Notes under the pieces: model-generated
Seen by the model: the letters and a program-made list of their open reading frames with translations, nothing else
The model's database searches: none
Told to the model about the DNA's origin: nothing
Program-made: the position numbers and the translations under genes
In this document: positions 43,136 to 51,380 of the stretch, piece after piece
Numbering within the stretch: the stretch's first letter is position 1
Layout: each line of letters begins with the position of its first letter
NCBI RefSeq assembly: GCF_000519185.1
Contig: NZ_JAFA01000027.1
Span: forward strand, 48,533 to 112,532
Direction: 5' to 3'
Length of the DNA stretch: 64,000 bases
From: Paraburkholderia nodosa DSM 21604
Lineage (GTDB): Bacteria > Pseudomonadota > Gammaproteobacteria > Burkholderiales > Burkholderiaceae

Positions 43136-43432
43136 ATGCATTACCTCTTGATGTACGAACTCGCAGACGACTACCTCGAACGCCGTCCCGAACACCGCAG
43201 CGCGCATCTGAAGCTGGCATGGGCCGCCGTCGAACGCGGCGAGTTGCTGCTAGCGGGGGCGATTGCCGATCCCGTCGACAATGCGCTGCTGCTTTTTCAG
43301 GGCGACAGCCCGGCCGCGGCCGAAGCGTTCGCGCGCGCCGACCCGTATGTGCTCTCGGGGCTCGTGAAGCATTGGCGCGTGCGGCCCTGGCAAACGGTAG
43401 TGGGCGAAGCGGCGTCGAATCCGGTGCGATAG
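43136..43432 (+). CDS. YCII-related domain protein
   Basis: A 98-residue small ferredoxin-like fold beginning MHYLLMYELADDYLERR, with the His of EHRSAHLKLAWA, GELLLAGAIADP and the FARADPYVLSGLVKHWRVRPW closing block of the YCII family. The catalytic His/Asp pair is plausible in these segments. The ATG at 43136 is chosen because the domain starts there. It is isolated between convergent and divergent neighbours; the function is unknown. Confidence 0.88.
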   Translation: MHYLLMYELADDYLERRPEHRSAHLKLAWAAVERGELLLAGAIADPVDNALLLFQGDSPAAAEAFARADPYVLSGLVKHWRVRPWQTVVGEAASNPVR

Positions 43433-43484
43433 GGCGCGAGGGCAGCGGTTGTGAGAGCGGCGGCACGACCGGCGCGGCCTGGCT

Positions 43485-44150
43485 CTACGCCTCGCCGTTC
43501 GCGTCGTCAGCCGCCGCTTGAGCCAACAGGTCGCGCACGGTGTCGTCGCTAACCTGATCGAAGTCGAGATAGAACTGGCCGACGCTGTAGAACGCCTCGG
43601 GCATGCGCGCGCAGACGAACTCGTCCACGGTCCCGCCGAGCCGGTCCTGCGAGCCCGCCGGCGCGACCGGCAGCGCCGCGACGATGCGCGCGGGGCCCAG
43701 CGTGGCGAGCGCAAGCGCCGCTGCCTTGAGCGACGCGCCGGTGGCCATGCCGTCGTCGACGACGACCGCCACACGGCCCGCGACCGCCAGCGGGGCACGC
43801 TCGCCGCGATAGCGCGCCTCGCGCCGTCCAAGCTCGATGCGCGCGAGCGCCATGGCACTCTGCAACTGTGCCTCGCTCACGCCGGCGCTGCGCACGAGCG
43901 CGCTGTCCACGTACTGCGCGCCGTTCGACGACAGCGCGCCCATGGCGAGTTCCGTCTGCCAGGGCAGGCCGAGCTTGCACACGGGCAAGACATCGAGCGG
44001 CACATGCAGCGCCTTCGCGACTTCATAGGCTACCGGCACGCCGCCGCGCGGCAGCGCGAGGACGATGACGTCGCGTCTGTCCGCGTAGGCCGAGAGCGGG
44101 CCGGCGAGCAAACGGCCCGCCTCGCGGCGATCGGTAAAGGGGCGTTCCAT
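43485..44150 (-). CDS. Phosphoribosyltransferase-fold protein
   Basis: A 221-residue type I PRTase fold. LALPRGGVPVAYEVAKAL is the N-terminal loop and the PRPP-binding block is VVVDDGMATGASL at about 129-141. A family of these, often found beside erythromycin esterase or dienelactone hydrolase genes, is of unknown substrate. The start at 44150 begins MERPFTDRREAGRLLAG, the usual form. It does not resemble HPRT, APRT or UPRT closely enough for a substrate call. Confidence 0.87.
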   Translation of the reverse strand: MERPFTDRREAGRLLAGPLSAYADRRDVIVLALPRGGVPVAYEVAKALHVPLDVLPVCKLGLPWQTELAMGALSSNGAQYVDSALVRSAGVSEAQLQSAMALARIELGRREARYRGERAPLAVAGRVAVVVDDGMATGASLKAAALALATLGPARIVAALPVAPAGSQDRLGGTVDEFVCARMPEAFYSVGQFYLDFDQVSDDTVRDLLAQAAADDANGEA

Positions 44151-44421
44151 GAAGAGGTCCTCCCATCTCGTTGCAGGCAAACAGGCGAATGGCCGCGCAA
44201 CGATGCGTTCAGTTTGCCACTCGCGGCCACACGCTGCTGGTAAAAGAGCCACCCCCCGCAGGCCCCCACGAAGCGGCGCGCGGCGCGAGCGGGGCGTGCA
44301 TGCCACTGCCCGCGCGATCCAATGCGGGGCGGCGCTCATTTGCATACGCGGATTTCTCGTTTGGCGCGGGCGTGTCGCGTCGCTACGATGAAGTCGATCC
44401 CGCCACCGACGAGGTCTCGCC

Positions 44422-44643
44422 ATGTCCGAATTCGCCTCCTTCAAGCCGCGCGTCGTCGAACCCGTCGTGCCCGATGCGCCCGACGGCCTCGGGCTCGCCG
44501 TCGAACTGTGGCTCGCGCGCCCGGTCGACGGCATTGCGGGCCGGGCGTTGCGCATTCACCTGCGCCACGGCGCGCGCATGGAGCAGGCCGAAACGCTGCG
44601 CGATCTGCTCCATGCCGTCGGCACCGCCATCGTGGTGTCCTGA
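44422..44643 (+). CDS. Small conserved-looking protein, unknown
   Basis: A 73-residue reading frame with acidic N-terminal half and a basic, His-containing middle (RIHLRHGARMEQAE). Its stop is 15 bp from the convergent LysR gene. A GAGGTC stretch lies upstream of the ATG. No family was recognised, and it may be a real small protein given that codon usage resembles its neighbours. Confidence 0.5.
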   Translation: MSEFASFKPRVVEPVVPDAPDGLGLAVELWLARPVDGIAGRALRIHLRHGARMEQAETLRDLLHAVGTAIVVS

Positions 44644-44658
44644 CGGCCCTCCCGCCGC

Positions 44659-45516
44659 TCAATCGAGCGGGGTGGCGAAGAGCGCGTCAAGCAGATTCGA
44701 CGAGGACGTGTCGGCGAGGCGCGTGAGCGATTCGACCATGCGCACCTGGCAGTCCACGAGCGGCAGCATGCGAATGCGCCGCGACTCGCCGAATTCCGCA
44801 TGCGCGATCACGCCCACTCCCACTCCCTGCGCAATGGCCGTTTGCAATGCCTCGCGGCCGTCCACGTAGAGCACGGGCTGGACCTGCAGTCCTTTACGCA
44901 CGAGTTCGGCTTCGAGCAACTGCTGCGTGACCGAATGCGTTTCGCGAAACACCATCGGCTCGAGCACGAGCTCCTCGTAAGTCATACGGCGCTTTTTCGC
45001 GGCGGCACTCTCAGCGGGCACGACCGCGACGAGCGGTTCCTCGCGCAGCACCCGCACCTGCAGCCGGCTGTGCACCTGGCGCGCGGCCGTGATCGCGGCG
45101 TCGGCTTCGCTCGCGAGGACGCGGCGCATGCATTCGGTCGCATTCGCGATCGAAAGCTTGATCACCACCCCCGGATAGCGCCGCCTGAACGCGCCGATCA
45201 GCTTGATGGCGAGGTCGGGCGCGTCGGCGGCGAGGGCGAGTTCGCCCGATTCGAGCGCCCCCGCCGCTTCGAGCAGCCGCCGCGCGTCGCGTTCGCACCC
45301 CACCATCTGACGCGTCACTGCAAAGAGTCGTCGCCCCAGTTCCGTGAGTTCGACACCGCGAGGCCCGCGCTCGAAGAGTTTGACCCCGAAATCCTGTTCG
45401 AGCCGCCGCACATGGTCCGAGACGGCCGGCTGCGTGAGTGAGAGCGCCTGCGCGGCGCGTGAGAACCCGCCGTGTTCGGCGACCGCGTGAAAAGCCCGCA
45501 ACTGCGCGTATTGCAT
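44659..45516 (-). CDS. LysR-family regulator divergent from phnW
   Basis: A 285-residue LTTR. The N-terminal winged helix reads MQYAQLRAFHAVAEHGGFS, then TQPAVSDHVRRLEQDFG. The effector domain starts near residue 90. It is divergent from phnW with 138 bp between the two starts, so it probably controls phnWX and itself, with an aminoethylphosphonate-pathway compound as co-inducer. That link is by position, not shown directly. Confidence 0.88.
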   Translation of the reverse strand: MQYAQLRAFHAVAEHGGFSRAAQALSLTQPAVSDHVRRLEQDFGVKLFERGPRGVELTELGRRLFAVTRQMVGCERDARRLLEAAGALESGELALAADAPDLAIKLIGAFRRRYPGVVIKLSIANATECMRRVLASEADAAITAARQVHSRLQVRVLREEPLVAVVPAESAAAKKRRMTYEELVLEPMVFRETHSVTQQLLEAELVRKGLQVQPVLYVDGREALQTAIAQGVGVGVIAHAEFGESRRIRMLPLVDCQVRMVESLTRLADTSSSNLLDALFATPLD

Positions 45517-45552
45517 GTCGAAGCGCTCCGGCAATAGGGGATAAAACAGGGG

Positions 45553-45597
45553 ATAAGTTTAACTTATATCGACATCGATTATATCGATTTTACCGAT
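45553..45597. promoter_or_regulatory. Likely LysR operator in the lysR-phnW gap
   Basis: ATAAGTT-T-AACTTAT (45553-45567) is a perfect 7-bp dyad containing T-N11-A. ATCGAT-TAT-ATCGAT (45574-45588) follows it, with further ATCGA-like half sites at 45568 and 45593. Confidence 0.6.
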
Positions 45598-45654
45598 GGA
45601 GAGCGCTGCGTTAACGTGTCGGAATTGACTGTCCCGACGCCCACTGGAGCCCGC

Positions 45655-46815
45655 ATGACCACCCCCGCCGAGCCGTATCTCCTGACCCCCGGACCGCTTA
45701 CCACTGCGGCTTCGACCAAGGCCGCGATGCAGCGCGACTGGGGCTCGTGGGACGCCGACTTCCGTGCCATGACCGCGCAATTGCGCGCCGCGCTGCTTCA
45801 GATCGCGGGCGACGAGCAGGGTGAATACGACTGCGTGCCGTTGCAGGGCAGCGGCAGCTATTGCGTCGAGGCGATGCTCGGCAGTTTCGTGCCGCGCGAC
45901 GGCCACGCGCTCGTGCTCGCCAACGGCGCGTATGGCAAGCGCATCGCCACGACGCTGCGCTACCTGGGCCGCCGGCACACCGTGCACGATACCGGCGACT
46001 ACCTGCCGCCGCGCGCCGAAGACGTCGAGCAACTGCTGATCGCGAACCCGGACATCACGCATGTCGTCGCCGTCCACTGCGAGACCAGCTCGGGCATTCT
46101 GAACCCGATCGAAGCGATCGCGGCCGTGACGGCCCGCCAGGGGCGGCGCCTTCTGGTCGACTCGATGAGCGCGTTCGGCGCGGTGCCGCTCGACGTGCGC
46201 ACGCTGCCTTGCGACGCGTTCGTCTCGTCGGCGAACAAGTGCATCGAGGGCGTGCCGGGCTTCGGCTTCGTGATCGCGAAAAAAGCAGTCCTGAACAAAG
46301 CAAAGGGCGTGAGCCACTCGCTCGCGCTCGATATCTACGATCAGTGGGAGGTCATGAACCGCACCGGCCAGTGGCGCTTCACGCCGCCCACGCACGCGGT
46401 GGCCGCGTTCATCGAGGCGCTGCGTTTGCACGCGCTCGAAGGCGGTCAGCCGGGGCGCCTCGCGCGCTATGCGCGCAACCGCGACGTGCTCGTCGAGGGT
46501 ATGCGCGGGCTCGGTTTCGAGCCGCTGCTGACCGAAGCCTGGCGCTCGCCCATCATCGTCACGTTCTTTTCCCCGGCCGATCCCGCATTCGAGTTCGCGC
46601 GCTTCTACGAACTGATGAAGACGCAGGGTTTCATCATCTATCCGGGCAAGCTGACTAGCGTGGAGAGCTTTCGCATCGGCTGCATCGGCGCGCTCGACGA
46701 AACCGTCATGCGCCGCGTCGTGGCCGCGTGCGGCGACGCGCTGCGCACGCTCGGCGTGGCAAGTGCTGCGCCCGCGCCGCTCGACCTCGGCGCACGCGAA
46801 GCGCTCGCCGCTTGA
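45655..46815 (+). CDS. phnW: 2-Aminoethylphosphonate-pyruvate transaminase
   Basis: Transfers the amino group of 2-aminoethylphosphonate (ciliatine) to pyruvate, giving phosphonoacetaldehyde and alanine. At 386 residues from the ATG at 45655 (GGAG upstream) it is the usual length; a GTG at 45616 could add 13. It is a class V PLP enzyme: LTPGPLTTAAS at the start and Lys195 in SSANKCIEGVPGFG as the Schiff-base Lys. phnX follows at 54 bp. Confidence 0.95.
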   Translation: MTTPAEPYLLTPGPLTTAASTKAAMQRDWGSWDADFRAMTAQLRAALLQIAGDEQGEYDCVPLQGSGSYCVEAMLGSFVPRDGHALVLANGAYGKRIATTLRYLGRRHTVHDTGDYLPPRAEDVEQLLIANPDITHVVAVHCETSSGILNPIEAIAAVTARQGRRLLVDSMSAFGAVPLDVRTLPCDAFVSSANKCIEGVPGFGFVIAKKAVLNKAKGVSHSLALDIYDQWEVMNRTGQWRFTPPTHAVAAFIEALRLHALEGGQPGRLARYARNRDVLVEGMRGLGFEPLLTEAWRSPIIVTFFSPADPAFEFARFYELMKTQGFIIYPGKLTSVESFRIGCIGALDETVMRRVVAACGDALRTLGVASAAPAPLDLGAREALAA

Positions 46816-46869
46816 TGCGCGCACACCGTTAAGACTCCCCACCATCCATTTTTTAGCAGGACACATGCA

Positions 46870-47673
46870 ATGAAACACGTCAAGGCAGTGATCTTCGACT
46901 GGGCCGGCACCGTGGTCGACTACGGCTCGCGCGCGCCCATGGGCGCCTTCGTCGAGACCTTCGAGCAATTCGGCGTGCCGATCACGATCGAGGAGGCGCG
47001 CGGGCCGATGGGCATGGCCAAGCGTCCGCACATCGCGGCGCTGATGGCGTTGCCGCGCGTCGCGGCGGCATGGGAAGCGCACTACGGCCACGCGCCGGGC
47101 GAAGCCGATATCGACGCCGTGTATGACGTCTTCGTGCCGAAGAACATCGCCGTGGCCGCGCAGTACAGCGACGTGATTCCGGGCGTGGCGGCCGTGACCG
47201 CCGCGCTGCGCGCCGATGGCGTACGCATCGGCACGACCACGGGCTACACGCGCGAGATCATCGACCAGATCGTGCCGGGCGCGAAGGCGCAGGGCTTCGA
47301 GCCGGACAGCATTGTTTGCACGGGCGACACGCCTGAGGGCCGGCCTTCGCCGTACATGATTTATCGCACGCTGCCGCAGCTCGGCGTGTGGCTCGCACGA
47401 GACGCGATCAAGGTGGACGATACCGAGGTCGGCATCGAGGAGGGCATCAACGGCGGGACGTGGGCGGTGGGTGTCGCGGTGAGCGGCAACGCGTTCGGCC
47501 TGACCGAGGACGAAGTCCACGCGCTCGCGCCCGACGAATTCGCGCGCCGCCGCGCCGCGGCCGTGGAACGCCTGCGTGCGGCGGGCGCGCACTATGTGAT
47601 CGACAGCGTCGCCGATCTGCTGCCCGTGGTGAGCGAGATCGAAGCGCGGCTTGCCCGTGGAGAGCGGCCCTGA
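46870..47673 (+). CDS. phnX: Phosphonoacetaldehyde hydrolase
   Basis: Cleaves the C-P bond of phosphonoacetaldehyde to acetaldehyde and phosphate. At 267 residues it is a HAD-fold enzyme with nucleophile Asp10 in VIFDWAGTVVDYG. Lys51 in MGMAKRPH corresponds to the family's Schiff-base Lys, and the acidic site VKVDDTEVGIEEGIN binds Mg. TTGYTREI is also diagnostic. Together with PhnW this completes the two-step ciliatine pathway. Confidence 0.95.
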   Translation: MKHVKAVIFDWAGTVVDYGSRAPMGAFVETFEQFGVPITIEEARGPMGMAKRPHIAALMALPRVAAAWEAHYGHAPGEADIDAVYDVFVPKNIAVAAQYSDVIPGVAAVTAALRADGVRIGTTTGYTREIIDQIVPGAKAQGFEPDSIVCTGDTPEGRPSPYMIYRTLPQLGVWLARDAIKVDDTEVGIEEGINGGTWAVGVAVSGNAFGLTEDEVHALAPDEFARRRAAAVERLRAAGAHYVIDSVADLLPVVSEIEARLARGERP

Positions 47674-47770
47674 GCCCACCTGAAGGGAACTGAGCGGCAC
47701 GTTGCGAAGATCGCGCGGGCGGCGTGGCCGCTTGCGTTACCATGGGCGCCCCAGCCACTAGCCGCCGCCC

Positions 47771-48088
47771 ATGAAGACGTTTGTGCTTTTCGTCGTGACC
47801 GCGTTCGCCGAGATCATCGGCTGCTATCTGCCTTACCGCTGGCTGCGCGAAGGCGCGAGCGCCTGGCTCCTCGTGCCCGCCGCGGCCTCGCTCGCGCTCT
47901 TCGCGTGGCTGCTCACGCTCCACCCCACGGCCGCCGGTCGCACCTATGCGGCCTACGGCGGCGTCTATGTCTGCGTGGCGATTCTCTGGCTCTGGGCCGT
48001 CGAGGCGATCCGGCCGAGCCCCTGGGACTGGGCCGGCATCGGCTTCACGCTGGCCGGCATGGCGCTCATCATGTTCCAGCCGCGCTGA
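47771..48088 (+). CDS. YnfA-family (UPF0060) small membrane protein
   Basis: A 105-residue integral membrane protein with about four helices, beginning MKTFVLFVVTAFAEIIGCY. Signature segments are LPYRWLREG, GRTYAAYGGVYV and the C-terminal WAGIGFTLAGMALIMFQPR. The fold is that of drug/metabolite small multidrug-type transporters, but a role as a transporter is unproven. It is convergent with the thioesterase gene by 12 bp. Confidence 0.93.
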   Translation: MKTFVLFVVTAFAEIIGCYLPYRWLREGASAWLLVPAAASLALFAWLLTLHPTAAGRTYAAYGGVYVCVAILWLWAVEAIRPSPWDWAGIGFTLAGMALIMFQPR

Positions 48089-48100
48089 GCGAATCCAGGC

Positions 48101-48544
48101 TCAGCCGACCGTATTGACCTGCGGAAACTTGTCGCGGAAAGCCTGCGGCATCGGCACGACCTTTTTCGCTTCGTAGTCGAAGAACACGAAGCCCGATTTC
48201 GCCATGGCGATGAGCGCGGCATCGGCGGGCCGTGTGATGCGGAAGATGATGTCGCCGCCGTACTTGTTGAAATCCATGATGCCCACCTCGAAGCACAGCG
48301 CGTCGCGCGCGTAGGCTTCGGCGCGATAGGTCGTGGCGAGGTCGGTGACGATGATGCTCGTGTGCGCGTCCTTCATGTCCTCGATGCCCGCGTCGAACAG
48401 AAAACGCGCGCGCGCCTCGGAAATCATCGAGATCATCGAATCGTTGGCGAGGTGATTGGCCGAATTGATGTCGGTGACGCGCACCGTGAGGTGCGTCGAG
48501 TAATAGAACTGGTCTTCGGGAAAGTGGAGCTCGATGCGGGCCAT
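48101..48544 (-). CDS. Hotdog-fold acyl-CoA thioesterase (YbgC / 4HBT type)
   Basis: A 147-residue thioesterase beginning MARIELHFPEDQFYYSTHLT. VRVTDINSANHLANDSM is the active-site segment, with Asn and Asp in the D-x-N-x-A-N-H arrangement. FDYEAKKVVPMP closes the domain. The start at 48544 is chosen since a 12-residue upstream extension has no ribosome support. The likely substrate is a short acyl-CoA, not identified. Confidence 0.88.
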   Translation of the reverse strand: MARIELHFPEDQFYYSTHLTVRVTDINSANHLANDSMISMISEARARFLFDAGIEDMKDAHTSIIVTDLATTYRAEAYARDALCFEVGIMDFNKYGGDIIFRITRPADAALIAMAKSGFVFFDYEAKKVVPMPQAFRDKFPQVNTVG

Positions 48545-48707
48545 GATGCGATGCGAAAAAATGGGGACGGGCAGCGCCACCGGGCTTGCGCGGCGTGGGC
48601 GCCGGGCCCGATTGTAACGGCAGGCGCGCCGCCGCCGGCGCCAGCCCGGCGCTAGAATGCGTGGGCGTTCTGCCCCCAGGCGGCCCTACATTCCATCGAT
48701 TCCCGTC

Positions 48708-49349
48708 ATGACCGACTTGCCCGGCCGCGCATCCCCAACCGCCGCCGAAGCCATTCCGGCACCGCACGATCTGCCCACCCTGAACGGCCGCACCGTCGCA
48801 CTGCACCCGCTGTGCGCGCAAGACGCGCCGCGCCTCGTCGCCGCGGCGGCGGACGGCGAACTCTGGAACCTGAAGGTGACGGTGGTGCCTGGGCCCGCGA
48901 CCGTCGACGCCTGGATCGCCAGGGCGCTCGATGGCGTGAGCGCCGGCACCGTGATCCCGTTCACGATCCGCCTGCGCGAAAGCGATCGCGTGGTGGGGAG
49001 CACGTGCTTCTGGAAGGTCGACCGGGAGAACCGCAAGCTGGAGATCGGCTCCACGTGGCTCGCGGCCTCGGCGCAGCGCACCATCGTGAACACGGAGGTG
49101 AAGTTCCTGATGCTGAGTTACGCCTTCGAAACGCTCGGCTGCGTGCGCGTGCAGTTCACGACCGACGTGCTCAACGCGAAGTCGCGCGCCGCGATCCTGC
49201 GCCTCGGCGCAAAAGAAGAGGGTGTGGTGCGGCGCGAACGCATCATGCCGGACGGCCGCAAGCGCGACTCCGTGCGCTTTAGCATCATCGAGGACGAATG
49301 GCCCGAGGTGAAGGCGGGCCTGTTGCGCCGGCTGCTGGGCGCCGGCTGA
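48708..49349 (+). CDS. GNAT N-acetyltransferase, RimJ/RimL-like
   Basis: A 213-residue acetyltransferase. The RimJ-type family pattern includes TVALHPLCAQDAPRLVAAAA, VGSTCFWKVDRENRKLEIGS and VRVQFTTDVLNAKSRAAILR, with the acetyl-CoA loop near LGAKEEG. The acceptor could be a protein N-terminus or small molecule. TAGAAT at 48653-48658 is a plausible -10 about 50 bases upstream. Confidence 0.88.
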   Translation: MTDLPGRASPTAAEAIPAPHDLPTLNGRTVALHPLCAQDAPRLVAAAADGELWNLKVTVVPGPATVDAWIARALDGVSAGTVIPFTIRLRESDRVVGSTCFWKVDRENRKLEIGSTWLAASAQRTIVNTEVKFLMLSYAFETLGCVRVQFTTDVLNAKSRAAILRLGAKEEGVVRRERIMPDGRKRDSVRFSIIEDEWPEVKAGLLRRLLGAG

Positions 49350-49378
49350 GCGCTGCCGCATCATGGCGGCCGGGAACG

Positions 49379-49558
49379 CTAGCGCAGGCGCTCGGGTGGC
49401 GCTTCAGGCGGCGGATCGCCTGCCGGCACGGGCGGCGGCTCGACGTCCGGCACCACCGGAGGCGATGGCGGCCGACGCGGATTGTCGGGCTCCTCGGTCG
49501 GCAGATGAGCCTCGGGGCCGCGTCGAACACGGGCGGCGAGAAGGAAATTCGAACGCAT
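49379..49558 (-). CDS. Small proline-rich protein, unknown
   Basis: A 59-codon frame with a GGAGAGG site just before the ATG, a basic first third (NFLLAARVRRG) and a Pro-rich remainder (PPSPPVVPDVEPPP). The ribosome site and the reasonable spacing support a real gene, but no homologue is recognised. It is divergent from the secreted protein gene at 49789. Confidence 0.5.
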   Translation of the reverse strand: MRSNFLLAARVRRGPEAHLPTEEPDNPRRPPSPPVVPDVEPPPVPAGDPPPEAPPERLR

Positions 49559-49788
49559 AGACCTCTCCGGGATGCGCGAAGCGTGCGCCTGATGTGGCAC
49601 CGCGGTACCTCGGCGCCGCGTTCGCACGAATCCATTTGCCCGGCTGGCCGCAAACGCCGTGCCGGGCTCGGGCCTGCCCGGGCCGGTACGCGGGTTGCTG
49701 CTTTTTAAGCAGGGACCTGCGCGGTCAGCTCGCTTCGACTTTGCGGGGGTCCTCGCACCCGGGCTCGCATCGTATTGAAGGAGGACCG

Positions 49789-50154
49789 ATGACCAGGCAC
49801 ACCCCACCGACGAAGGGTTTCATGGCCGGCGCGCTCGCGCTGGCAGTCGTCCTGGAAGGAGCACCGGCGGGCGTGGCGCTCGCGCAGGACAACACCGGCG
49901 CGGATCGACCGACCACGGCGCCCGCCACGGCGCCCGCCACGGAGTCGAACGGGGCGAAGGCCAACGGCGTGTACCCGGCGCCGACCCAGGGCGTCGAACA
50001 AGGCGTGCCCGCCAACAAGGACGCGCAGGCCACGCGAACGACGCATTCCTCGAAACACAAACCGCATCACGCGAAGCAGCCGGTAAAGGGCGCGGCAAAA
50101 GAAACGACAAACGGCGCAGCGAACGCGTCGGCTGCCAGCGATGCGAGGGAGTAA
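49789..50154 (+). CDS. Exported low-complexity basic protein
   Basis: A 121-residue protein with a strong AGGAGGACCG site before the ATG. It has a signal-like hydrophobic stretch (GALALAVVLEGAPAGVALAQ), then a Thr/Ala/Pro-rich region with a repeated APATAPAT unit, and a Lys/His-rich tail (SSKHKPHHAKQ). Probably periplasmic and disordered. Its stop lies 4 bp before the cupin gene start, so the two are coupled. Confidence 0.7.
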   Translation: MTRHTPPTKGFMAGALALAVVLEGAPAGVALAQDNTGADRPTTAPATAPATESNGAKANGVYPAPTQGVEQGVPANKDAQATRTTHSSKHKPHHAKQPVKGAAKETTNGAANASAASDARE

Positions 50155-50158
50155 GACG

Positions 50159-50731
50159 ATGCACGAAAATCGCGCCTTTCGTTTTCCGCGCCATCTGCGC
50201 GAAAGCCGTCCGGCCCAAGGCAAAAGCGGTGTGGAAACTTTCTTCCTGGCCGGGCACGGATGGGTGCCGAACAACGCCCGGCTTCCCGTCATCGTCTATC
50301 GGCGCGCGCTGGCGCCGGGCCCCCATGACCTTGCACGGGCGTTCAACGAGCGCTTCGAGACGAACGGCTGGCCGGTGCAATGGCTCGACGGCGTGTTCGA
50401 CTATCACCATTTCCACTCCACGGCGCACGAGGTGCTCGGCGTGTTCGCTGGCACAGCCGAACTGATTCTCGGCGGCCCGGGCGGACGCGTGCTGCGCGTG
50501 CATGCCGGCGACGCGCTGCTGCTGCCGGCCGGCACGGGCCATTGCCTGCTTTCGCTGGCCGGCGGCTTCCGCGTGGCGGGCGGCTATCCGCGCGGGCAGC
50601 AGTGGGACATCCGCCGCGACGCGCTGACTTCGGCGGAGTTGCGCGCCATGCAGGCGCTCCCGTATCCCGCTAGCGATCCCCTTTACGGCGAACGCGGCCC
50701 GCTGATCGAGCACTGGCTCGCGCAAGCCTGA
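50159..50731 (+). CDS. Cupin-domain protein (YjlB-like)
   Basis: A 190-residue single-domain cupin. The metal-binding motif is HFHSTAHEVLGVFAGTAELI, and the second block GDALLLPAGTGHCLL supplies the other His. Cupins of this group are uncharacterised, often binding Fe, Mn or Zn. A GAGGGAG site precedes the ATG. It is directly after the small exported protein. Confidence 0.87.
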   Translation: MHENRAFRFPRHLRESRPAQGKSGVETFFLAGHGWVPNNARLPVIVYRRALAPGPHDLARAFNERFETNGWPVQWLDGVFDYHHFHSTAHEVLGVFAGTAELILGGPGGRVLRVHAGDALLLPAGTGHCLLSLAGGFRVAGGYPRGQQWDIRRDALTSAELRAMQALPYPASDPLYGERGPLIEHWLAQA

Positions 50732-50799
50732 GTGCGCCGGGCACAGCGCTTGCATTCGCGCGGTATTCACCGTGCATTCGTACAAGGGAGGGGGATACC

Positions 50800-51243
50800 A
50801 TGACGACACAATCGAATCGCCCACTGAATTTGTGTGACCTGGCCTGCCGCCGCGCAACTGCGCTCGTTGTCGCGTTTGGGTGCGTGTTCGGCTGTGCACT
50901 GGGCGTGCCGTCTGCCGCGCTCGCGCAGGGGGCTCCGCAATCGATCGCCGTGCAGCGCATGGCGACGGTGCAGTCGGGCACCGGCTTTCGCGCCTCGAAG
51001 CTCGTGGGCTCCGATGTCTACGACAATAGCGGCAGCAAGATCGGCGCGATCGACGACATCGTGCTCGAGTCGCCTAACCAGGGCGCCTTCGCGATTCTCT
51101 CCGTGGGCGGCTTCCTCGGTTTGGGCAAGCATCTCGTGGCCGTGCCGTTCAACGACCTGCGCATCGACCGCAAACAGATCGTGCTGCAGGCCGACAAGGA
51201 CCAACTGAAGGCCATGCCCGAGTTCAACTACGCGCACGAATGA
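50800..51243 (+). CDS. PRC-barrel domain protein with signal sequence
   Basis: A 147-residue protein with a signal-like N-terminus (ALVVAFGCVFGCALG) ending in ALAQG. A PRC-barrel follows: FRASKLVGSDVYDNSGSKIG, AIDDIVLES, AILSVGGFLGLGKHLVAVPF. Exported PRC-barrel proteins in Burkholderia are stress-associated; the function here is unknown. GGGAGGGG lies before the ATG. Confidence 0.85.
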   Translation: MTTQSNRPLNLCDLACRRATALVVAFGCVFGCALGVPSAALAQGAPQSIAVQRMATVQSGTGFRASKLVGSDVYDNSGSKIGAIDDIVLESPNQGAFAILSVGGFLGLGKHLVAVPFNDLRIDRKQIVLQADKDQLKAMPEFNYAHE

Positions 51244-51380
51244 CGCGCTCGTACGCGAGCGTGATTGCCGGACGTCAAGACGGCCAGTGCCTGAGTCTAA
51301 AGTCTTATTGCGCGCCCCTCGTCCACACACCATAGTGGATGGATGCCTTGTGTGAGGCGTCTGAAGCGGGGAGCGATGCA

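Noticed and set aside
45559..47700. A 713-codon minus-strand frame opposite phnW and phnX
   Set aside because: Antisense shadow of two well-defined enzymes.
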